The notes beneath the pieces are model-generated. The model was not told the origin of the DNA and made no database searches. It worked only from the letters and a program-made list of their open reading frames with translations. The translations under genes and the position numbers were made by a program. From contig CAUSQL010000025.1 in assembly GCA_963533935.1 (NCBI GenBank), positions 1-20,582 of the forward strand: a stretch of DNA of 20,582 nt. Direction: 5' to 3'. This stretch comes from CAUSKK01 sp963533935. GTDB lineage: Bacteria; Pseudomonadota; Gammaproteobacteria; Cardiobacteriales; Cardiobacteriaceae. This document shows positions 15,072 to 20,582 of the stretch, one piece after another; positions within the stretch are counted from its first letter, which is position 1, and every line of letters begins with the position of its first letter.

Positions 15072-15096
15072 TGCCCCTTTTATTCGAGGGATTCCT

Positions 15097-17664
15097 ATGG
15101 AAGCAAATTATCTGGCCCGCGCCGTCGAGCAGGCCATGCAGCAGCGCTGGGCCGACCGGCAGAGTTTTCGCGCCGAAATCGACCCGAGCAAAGAAAAATT
15201 CTATTGCCTGTCCATGTTCCCCTACCCCTCCGGCCGCCTGCACATGGGCCACGTGCGCAATTACACCATCGGCGACGTCATCGCCCGCTACCAGCGCATG
15301 CTCGGCAAGAACGTGTTACAGCCCATGGGCTGGGACGCCTTCGGCATGCCCGCGGAAAACGCCGCCATAAAGCATAAGCGGCCGCCGGCCGCCTGGACCT
15401 ACGACAACATCGCCTACATGAAGAAGCAGTTGCAGGCCCTGGGCTTCGCCATCGACTGGAGCCGGGAGCTGGCCACCTGCCAGCCGGAATACTACCGCTG
15501 GGAGCAGTGGCTGTTCACCAAGCTCTACGAGAAGGGCATCATCTACCGCAAGCTGGGCACGGTGAACTGGGACCCGGTGGACCAGACCGTGCTCGCCAAT
15601 GAGCAGGTCATCGACGGCCGCGGCTGGCGCTCCGGCGCGCTGGTGGAAAAGCGGGAAATTCCCATGTATTACCTGAAAATCACCGCCTACGCCGAGGAGC
15701 TGCTGCGGGATTTAGACCAGCTGGACTGGCCGGAGCGGGTGAAAACCATGCAGCGCAACTGGATTGGCAAGTCCGTCGGCGCCCGCATTCGCTTCCCGGT
15801 GGCCGACCGCGCCGATGTCATTCAGGTCTACAGCACCCGGCCGGACACGCTGCTGGGCGCCACCTACCTGGCCTTAGCCGCCGAACACCCGCTGGCGCAG
15901 GCCGCCGCCGCTGCTAATCCCGCCCTGGCCGCCTTCCTTCAAGAATGTAAGGCCGGTTCCGTGGCCGAGGCGGATTTGGAAAAAATGGAGAAGAAGGGCA
16001 TGGCCACCGGCCTCCAGGCCATTCACCCCCTCACCGGCGCCCCAATCCCCGTGTGGGTGGCGAACTACGTGCTCTGGGGCTACGGCGACGGCGCGGTCAT
16101 GGCGGTGCCGGCCCACGACGAGCGGGACTTTGAATTCGCCCACAAATACGCCCTGCCCATTAAACAAGTCATCGCCAACCCGGCGGTGGACTACGACCCG
16201 AGCCAGTGGCAGAAGGCTTACAGCGATAAGGAAGGTTCCCTAATTAATTCCGGCGAGTTCGACGGCCTGAGCCCGGAGGAGGGCCGCCGCGCCATCACCG
16301 CCAAATTGCAAAGCCTGGGCCGGGGCGAAGAGGCGGTGCAGTATCGCCTGCGCGACTGGGGCATTTCCCGCCAGCGCTACTGGGGCTGCCCCATTCCGCT
16401 GATTAATCAGGACGGCCAGGATTACCCGGTGCCGGAGGAGGAGCTGCCGGTGCGGCTGCCGGAGCAGCTCATTCCCACCGTCGGTTCACCGCTGAAGCAG
16501 GACGCGGACTTCATCAACTGCCAGTTCCGGGGTCAGCCGGCCCAGCGGGAAACGGACACCATGGACACCTTCGTGGAAAGCAGCTGGTACTTCTTCCGCT
16601 ACATGTCGCCGCACTATGAACGGGCCATGGTAGAGCCGGCGGCGGCCCAGTACTGGGGCCAGGTGGATTACTACATCGGCGGCATCGAGCACGCCATTCT
16701 GCACCTGCTCTACGCCCGCTTCTTCACCAAGCTCATGCGTGACGAGGGGCTGGTGCAGGTGGACGAACCCTTCAAGAAACTATTAACCCAGGGCATGGTG
16801 CTGGCCGGCACCTGGTACCGGGAGGCCGCCGACGGCAAGCGGGACTGGTTTAACCCGGACGAGGTGGAACCGCAGCTGGACGACAAGGGCCGCATCGTCG
16901 GTGGCACCCTGCTTAGGGACGGCCAGCCGGTCAGCTACGGCGGCATGGAAAAAATGTCCAAGTCCAAGAACAACGGCATCGACCCGGAAGAACTACTAAA
17001 CCGCTACGGCGCCGACACCGCCCGCCTCTACACCATCTTCACCGCGCCGCCGGAAAGCACCCTGGAATGGTCGGACAGCGCCGTGGAGGGCGCCCACAAA
17101 TTCCTGAAGCGGCTCTGGACCTACTGCCATGACCACCGCAACCATCTGGACTTCAGCCCGGTACCGCACGAGCGGCTGAACGAGAAGCACCGCAAGCTGC
17201 GCCACAGCCTGCACGAGCAGCTGCGCTCCGCCCGCTTCGACTACGAGCGCAGCCAGTTCAACACGGTGGTTTCCTCGGCCATGAAGATGTTTAACGTTCT
17301 GGGAGAAATCGAATCCGACGAGCGCGCCCTGCGCGGCGAGGGCCTGCGCCTGCTGCTGCTGGTGCTGGCGCCCATCGTGCCGCACATAACCGGCCAGCTG
17401 TGGCTGGATTTAAAACTGCCCGGCGACATTCTCACCACCGCCATTCCGGAACCGGACCCGGCGGCGTTGGCCCTGGCGCAAATCAGTCTGGTGGTGCAGA
17501 TTAACGGGAAGAAACGCGGCGACATCAGCGTGCCCGCCGCCGCCAGCAACGAAGAAATCATCGCCGCCGCCCTGGCCGACCCGGAAATTCAGAAATTCCT
17601 CGAGGGGGCCACGCCGAAGAAATCCATCGTCGTGCCGCGGCGGCTTGTGAATTTGGTGCTCTGA
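15097..17664 (+). CDS. leuS: leucyl-tRNA synthetase
   Basis: LeuRS (855 aa; E. coli 860) is the class Ia synthetase that charges tRNA-Leu with leucine. The HIGH motif appears as HMGH at 49-52, within SGRLHMGHVRNYTIGD. The CP1 editing domain shows the threonine-rich STRPDTLLGATYLAL and GDGAVMAVPAHDERDFEFA. ESSWYFFRY and the KMSKS loop (619-623, within GMEKMSKSKNNG) follow, then the anticodon-binding and C-terminal domains. KMSKS falls at the same number as in E. coli. The ATG at 15097 has gaggga upstream. The stop overlaps the next gene's start by one base. The lptE-holA genes that usually follow leuS in gammaproteobacteria are missing here. Confidence 0.97.
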   Translation: MEANYLARAVEQAMQQRWADRQSFRAEIDPSKEKFYCLSMFPYPSGRLHMGHVRNYTIGDVIARYQRMLGKNVLQPMGWDAFGMPAENAAIKHKRPPAAWTYDNIAYMKKQLQALGFAIDWSRELATCQPEYYRWEQWLFTKLYEKGIIYRKLGTVNWDPVDQTVLANEQVIDGRGWRSGALVEKREIPMYYLKITAYAEELLRDLDQLDWPERVKTMQRNWIGKSVGARIRFPVADRADVIQVYSTRPDTLLGATYLALAAEHPLAQAAAAANPALAAFLQECKAGSVAEADLEKMEKKGMATGLQAIHPLTGAPIPVWVANYVLWGYGDGAVMAVPAHDERDFEFAHKYALPIKQVIANPAVDYDPSQWQKAYSDKEGSLINSGEFDGLSPEEGRRAITAKLQSLGRGEEAVQYRLRDWGISRQRYWGCPIPLINQDGQDYPVPEEELPVRLPEQLIPTVGSPLKQDADFINCQFRGQPAQRETDTMDTFVESSWYFFRYMSPHYERAMVEPAAAQYWGQVDYYIGGIEHAILHLLYARFFTKLMRDEGLVQVDEPFKKLLTQGMVLAGTWYREAADGKRDWFNPDEVEPQLDDKGRIVGGTLLRDGQPVSYGGMEKMSKSKNNGIDPEELLNRYGADTARLYTIFTAPPESTLEWSDSAVEGAHKFLKRLWTYCHDHRNHLDFSPVPHERLNEKHRKLRHSLHEQLRSARFDYERSQFNTVVSSAMKMFNVLGEIESDERALRGEGLRLLLLVLAPIVPHITGQLWLDLKLPGDILTTAIPEPDPAALALAQISLVVQINGKKRGDISVPAAASNEEIIAAALADPEIQKFLEGATPKKSIVVPRRLVNLVL

Positions 17665-18875
17665 TGTGGGCTAAAGTCGCACAGCGGCCGCTGTTCAACC
17701 TGGGCTTCCGCATCTTCTTCCTCAGCAGCGCCGCCAGCGCCGTGCTCTTCATGGTCTGGTGGCTGCTGGCCTACTCCTTCCACTGGGCCCTGCCGGTGGG
17801 CGCGTTGCGGCTGCCCCAGTACTGGCACGGCCATGAAATGCTCTTCGGCTTTGCGGTGGCGGTGGTGGCCGGCTTCCTTCTCACCGCTGTGCAGAATTGG
17901 ACCGGCGTGGCCATGCCGGCCGGTGGGCGGCTGCTGGCCCTCTGGCTGCCCTGGCTGGGCGCCCGCTTCGTCTTCTTCTTCGCCCCGGGCCAGGCGGCCC
18001 TAGGCGGACTACTGGACTTCAGCTTTGCCACGGCGCTGAACCTGGCCGTCATCAACGCCTGCCGCCAGAAGGAGGGGCAGCTGAAGCGCCAGGCGGGCAT
18101 CATTGCCAAGCTGTCGCTGTTGATGGGGGCGAACCTGCTGTTTCTCTGGAGCTTAACCAGGGCCAGCGTGCTGGCCACCAGCCTCTATTTCGGTGTGTTC
18201 GTAATCATTGGTCTGGTTATCACCATCGGCCGCCGGGTGCTGCCCTTCTTCACCCGCAACGGCCTCATGCCACAGCAGGTGCAGTTTGAACCGCGCAACA
18301 GTGAGAATCTGGATAAATGGTGCCTGCGCGCCTTCCTCGTCTTCTTCACCCTGGAACTGCTGCGGCCGCATTGGAAAGTCCCCGGCCTCGACGTGGCCAT
18401 CGCGCTGTTCGCCCTGGCCACGGGCCTGCTGAATCTCTACCGGCTGGCCGGCTGGTGGCATTGGAAGGTGCTGAAGGTGCCGCTGCTCTGGTCCATGTTC
18501 TTCTCCTTTGCGGCGATGATTTTCGGCTTCCTGCTCTACGGCCTGCGGCCCTGGCTTAGCGGCATCGCCCCCAGCCTGGCCATGCACTCCTTTGCCGTGG
18601 GCGGGCTGGCGCTGATGGCTCTATCCATGATGGGGCGGGTGAGCCTGGGCCACACGGGTCGCAACATCATGGCGCCGCCGCGGGTGCTGATAATTGCCCT
18701 ATTTTTAATGGTTGCCAGCTATCTGCTGCGGGTGCCGGCGCTGCTGCTGTGGCCGAAATTTAGCCCGCCGTTGATTATGCTGGCGCAGCTGGCCTGGCTC
18801 GGCGCCTTTGGCCTGCTCTGCTACGGCTATTGGGCCATCTGGTGCAGTCCGCGGGTGGACGGCAAGCCGGGCTAG
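17664..18875 (+). CDS. nnrS: NnrS-family haem/copper-associated membrane protein
   Basis: This 403-aa integral membrane protein matches the NnrS family in size, in its many (about 12) hydrophobic helices and in its signatures. WHGHEMLFGF at 54-63 provides conserved histidines (His55, His57). Further matches are GFLLTAVQNWTG (70-81), LPFFTRNGL and GRVSLGHTGR at 324-333. NnrS of Rhodobacter sphaeroides is a haem- and copper-containing membrane protein expressed with nitric oxide reductase and linked to NO tolerance; its exact reaction is unclear. The ATG shares one base with the leuS stop (TGATG), and there is no strong ribosome-binding site, so translation depends on leuS. No nor, nir or nnrR gene is present. 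Confidence 0.92.
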   Translation: MWAKVAQRPLFNLGFRIFFLSSAASAVLFMVWWLLAYSFHWALPVGALRLPQYWHGHEMLFGFAVAVVAGFLLTAVQNWTGVAMPAGGRLLALWLPWLGARFVFFFAPGQAALGGLLDFSFATALNLAVINACRQKEGQLKRQAGIIAKLSLLMGANLLFLWSLTRASVLATSLYFGVFVIIGLVITIGRRVLPFFTRNGLMPQQVQFEPRNSENLDKWCLRAFLVFFTLELLRPHWKVPGLDVAIALFALATGLLNLYRLAGWWHWKVLKVPLLWSMFFSFAAMIFGFLLYGLRPWLSGIAPSLAMHSFAVGGLALMALSMMGRVSLGHTGRNIMAPPRVLIIALFLMVASYLLRVPALLLWPKFSPPLIMLAQLAWLGAFGLLCYGYWAIWCSPRVDGKPG

Positions 18876-18879
18876 CCTG

Positions 18880-19002
18880 TTTACAAACATACGGGCGCTT
18901 TAGCTGTATGTTTAATTGGCCTTAACATACAATCGGGCGCTTTAGCTGTATTTATTTAACGCTTAAATACCTACAGCTAAAGCGCCCGGTTGTTTGTAAA
19001 TC
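18880..19002. repeat. palindromic intergenic element 7 (triple array)
   Basis: Three units lie between convergent nnrS and rplT. The first two point the same way (cores GCGC at 18895-18898 and 18937-18940, 42 bp apart) and the third is inverted (18982-18985, 45 bp further). All three have the tagcTG spacer subtype. The second and third form a hairpin of 26-base arms (18934-18959 and 18963-18988), with two adjacent mismatches and a 3-base loop. This is the largest array in the window and the only one with a direct repeat of gggcgctttagctgta. Confidence 0.9.
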
Positions 19003-19008
19003 TGGCGT

Positions 19009-19035
19009 AAAAAAACGGCCGCTGGCGCGACCGTT
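19009..19035 (-). terminator. intrinsic terminator of the thrS-infC-rpmI-rplT operon
   Basis: On the minus strand aacggtcgc pairs with gcggccgtt (one G-U wobble) around a gcca loop, and is followed by a run of seven T residues (19009-19015 are A on the plus strand). It starts 19 bp after the rplT stop codon and is a standard Rho-independent terminator. Element 7 lies beyond it. Confidence 0.88.
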
Positions 19036-19053
19036 CTGCTTTTTCTGCTCTCT

Positions 19054-19410
19054 CTATTTAAGGGCAGCCTTGGCCTTTTCCGTCAGGGCAGTGAAGACGC
19101 CCTTGTTGTAAACGGCCAGTTCGGCGAGGATTTTTCTATCCACCCCCACGCCGGCCTTCTTCAGACCGTCCATCATGCGGCTGTAGGACAGGCCGTTCAG
19201 GCGGGCGGCGGCGTTAATGCGCACAATCCACAGGGCCCGAAACTCCCGTTTCTTGGTTTTACGGTCCCGGTAGGCGTACTGATGGGCCTTAATTACCGCC
19301 TGTTTGGCGACGCGGAACACCTTGCGGCGGGCGTTGTAGTAGCCCTTGGCCAGCTTCAGGATTTTCTTGTGGCGGGCGTGGGCGGTTACCCCTCTTTTTA
19401 CTCTTGCCAT
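19054..19410 (-). CDS. rplT: 50S ribosomal protein L20
   Basis: L20 (118 aa; the family is nearly always 117-120) binds 23S rRNA early in 50S assembly. The basic N-terminus has RVKRGVTAHARHKKILKLAK, then GYYNARRKVFRVAKQAV and YRDRKTKKREFRALWIVRIN. The C-terminal globular part contains NGLSYSRMMDGLKKAGV. The ATG at 19410 is preceded by aggag seven bases upstream. It lies 9 bp after rpmI and is the last gene of the thrS operon. In E. coli L20 represses rpmI-rplT translation by binding their mRNA; whether the same RNA structure exists here was not determined. Confidence 0.97.
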   Translation of the reverse strand: MARVKRGVTAHARHKKILKLAKGYYNARRKVFRVAKQAVIKAHQYAYRDRKTKKREFRALWIVRINAAARLNGLSYSRMMDGLKKAGVGVDRKILAELAVYNKGVFTALTEKAKAALK

Positions 19411-19419
19411 CTGCTACTC

Positions 19420-19608
19420 CTAACCAATCATTTGCCTAACGGCTTTCACGTCGCTCTTGTGCACCATGGTGGTGCCGCGCAGGCCGCGCTTCCGCTTGGT
19501 GGACTTCTTGGTCAGAATGTGGCGCAGGTGGGAATGGCCACGTTTATAACCGTTGGCGGTCTTTTTGAAGCGCTTGGCCGCGCCCCGGTGGGTTTTCATC
19601 TTTGGCAT
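19420..19608 (-). CDS. rpmI: 50S ribosomal protein L35
   Basis: L35 (62 aa; E. coli 65) is a small basic protein of the large subunit. MPKMKTHRGAAKRFKKTANG is the conserved start, followed by RGHSHLRHILTKKSTKRKR and the end MVHKSDVKAVRQMIG. Ribosome binding is weaker than for rplT: a gcgag motif precedes the ATG. The gene lies 25 bp after infC and 9 bp before rplT in the conserved infC-rpmI-rplT order. Confidence 0.96.
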   Translation of the reverse strand: MPKMKTHRGAAKRFKKTANGYKRGHSHLRHILTKKSTKRKRGLRGTTMVHKSDVKAVRQMIG

Positions 19609-19633
19609 GTTTAACTCGCATTAGTTTCTAAGG

Positions 19634-20149
19634 TTATTTTTTCGGGGCCAGGACCATGACCATCTGCCGGCCTTCAACGCCGGCCTTCTGTTCCACCACG
19701 GCAACATCGGCCAAATCGCCTTCGATGCGCCGCAGCAGGTCCTGCCCCAGCTCCAGGTGCGCCATTTCCCGGCCGCGGAAGCGAACGGTAACTTTGGCCT
19801 TATCACCATCTTCTAAAAAGCGCTTCAGGTTGCGCAGTTTAACCTGATAGTCGCCCACATCAGTTCCCGGACGGAACTTGATTTCTTTCACTTGGATGCG
19901 CTTCTGATTCTTCCGCGCTTCCTGTTGTTTTTTCTGTTGTTCATAGCGGAATTTGCTGTAATCCATAATCCGGCACACCGGCGGATTGGCGTTGCTGGCA
20001 ACTTCCACCAAATCTAAATCCTGCTCATAGGCCTGGTCCAGGGCGCGGCTGGTATCCATAATGCCCAGCTGCTCGCCGTCCGCACCGATGAGGCGCACCT
20101 GTTTGTCCGTAATTTTTTCATTAATACGGGTTTCATTTGCCTTAGCTAT
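19634..20149 (-). CDS. infC: translation initiation factor IF-3, with AUA start codon
   Basis: IF3 (171 aa; E. coli 180) binds the 30S subunit, keeps subunits apart and checks the initiator tRNA and start codon. The N-terminal domain has RINEKITDKQVRLIGADGEQ (8-27), then PPVCRIMDYSKFRYEQQ (56-72). The C-terminal domain has KEIKFRPGTDVGDYQVKLRN and RFRGREMAH, ending EGRQMVMVLAPKK. No in-frame ATG, GTG or TTG exists between the thrS stop and the GTG at 20098, which would remove the conserved RINEKI segment. An ATA at 20149, eight bases after an AGGAG, gives a family-like start. IF3 represses infC in E. coli through the discriminated AUU start, so an AUA start probably serves the same autoregulation. 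Confidence 0.92.
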   Translation of the reverse strand: MAKANETRINEKITDKQVRLIGADGEQLGIMDTSRALDQAYEQDLDLVEVASNANPPVCRIMDYSKFRYEQQKKQQEARKNQKRIQVKEIKFRPGTDVGDYQVKLRNLKRFLEDGDKAKVTVRFRGREMAHLELGQDLLRRIEGDLADVAVVEQKAGVEGRQMVMVLAPKK

Positions 20150-20162
20150 GGCTAAATCTCCT
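20147..20162 (-). promoter_or_regulatory. infC translation start: AGGAG and AUA codon
   Basis: A strong AGGAG Shine-Dalgarno sequence (20158-20162) lies inside the last codons of thrS. An 8-base spacer, which includes the thrS stop TAG (20152-20154), leads to ATA at 20147-20149. The frame continues without a stop into the conserved IF3 sequence, 17 codons before the first recognised start (GTG at 20098). A strong ribosome-binding site with a non-AUG codon is what IF3-discriminated autoregulation needs. Confidence 0.8.
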
Positions 20163-20582
20163 GTGCTTTTGTGTTGATTAGTTGTTGCAGATGGGCAACC
20201 AGGTCGGAAATGCTCAGCGTTCCCAAATCCTTACCGTCCCGCTGGCGGACCGACAGGGTGCCGTTGGCCTTCTCCCGGTCGCCGGCCACCAGCAGGAAGG
20301 GAATGCGCTGGAGCGTATGCTCGCGGATTTTATAGTTAATCTTTTCGTTGCGCAAATCTTTTTCCACGCGAATGCCAGCATTTAACAGGGTTTGCTCCAC
20401 TTCGTTTACATAATCCGCCTGGGCGTCGGTGATGGGCATGAGCATGGCCTGCACCGGCGACAGCCACAGCGGCAGGGCGCCGGCATACTGCTCAATGAGA
20501 ATGCCGATGAAGCGTTCCAACGACCCTAGCACGGCGCGGTGAATCATCACCGGCGTCTGCTTCTCGCCGTGCTCGTCGATGT
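20152..20582 (-). CDS. thrS: threonyl-tRNA synthetase, C-terminal part
   Basis: Only the last about 142 residues of ThrRS are in the window; the 5' end lies beyond 20582. The visible part covers class II motif 3 (IDEHGEKQTPVMIHRAVLGS), where the aminoacylation-site Arg sits in HRAVLGS. The anticodon-binding domain follows (ALPLWLSPVQAMLMPITDAQ, then NEKINYKIREHTLQRIPFLL and TLSVRQRDGKDLG). It charges tRNA-Thr with threonine. Its stop codon lies 2 bp before the infC start and its last codons hold the infC ribosome-binding site, so infC translation may depend on thrS translation. In E. coli ThrRS represses its own mRNA; the leader is outside this window. Confidence 0.95.
   Translation of the reverse strand, partial: IDEHGEKQTPVMIHRAVLGSLERFIGILIEQYAGALPLWLSPVQAMLMPITDAQADYVNEVEQTLLNAGIRVEKDLRNEKINYKIREHTLQRIPFLLVAGDREKANGTLSVRQRDGKDLGTLSISDLVAHLQQLINTKAQEI

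Noticed and set aside
14867..15096. T-box or riboswitch upstream of leuS
   Set aside because: No T-box motif or specifier structure is visible, the predicted leader is about 19 bases, and T-boxes are rare in gammaproteobacteria.
18880..19002. CRISPR array
   Set aside because: The repeated units alternate in orientation, the intervening sequence is itself arm sequence rather than unique spacers, and no cas gene is present.

Overview
This 20.6-kb window looks like core chromosome of a gammaproteobacterium of fairly high GC. The gene orders initiator tRNA-rimP-nusA-infB-rbfA, pepA/lptF-lptG and thrS-infC-rpmI-rplT all fit that class, and the proteins are close to their usual family lengths. The genus cannot be fixed from the sequence; a small host-associated lineage such as the Cardiobacteriales is only a guess.

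Layout. 1-5034 (+): the 3' end of an initiator-type tRNA, an intrinsic terminator, then rimP, nusA, infB and rbfA, tightly packed with stop/start overlaps. 5156-7727 (-): pepA, rsmG and a small exported OmpA-like protein. 7783-10632 (+): the LPS-export permease genes lptF and lptG, translationally coupled to a cytoplasmic-type NlpC/P60 peptidase. 10768-14866 (-): an accessory block of a YhcH-type sugar anomerase, a TIGR00266/AIM24 protein, a TerZ-like protein, malate:quinone oxidoreductase and a TerD-like protein. 15097-18875 (+): leuS and an NnrS-family membrane protein, overlapping by one base. 19054-20582 (-): rplT, rpmI, infC and the C-terminal part of thrS, with infC apparently starting at AUA.

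The most striking signal is between the genes. Seven intergenic gaps, all those over 58 bp except the tRNA-rimP spacer, carry one, two or three copies of a ~40-bp palindromic element. It has a GCGCTT-containing core flanked by inverted ACAAAC/ACATACA and TGTATGT/TGTTTGT arms. Paired copies are mostly head to head, with cores 42-46 bp apart, giving stems of 26-29 bp. Sequence subtypes can be told apart. No transposase lies in the window. This looks like a REP/BIME- or MITE-like family, or a dense protein-binding or uptake-type site, that I cannot name.

The genes serve translation (tRNA, RimP, IF2, IF3, RbfA, RsmG, LeuRS, ThrRS, L20, L35), transcription (NusA), envelope biogenesis and recycling (LptFG, NlpC/P60, OmpA-like protein), respiration (Mqo) and stress (Ter proteins, AIM24 family, NnrS). 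Coding density is very high. Apart from short promoters and terminators, almost all non-coding sequence is occupied by the repeat family. No CRISPR array, insertion sequence, prophage or rRNA gene is visible.
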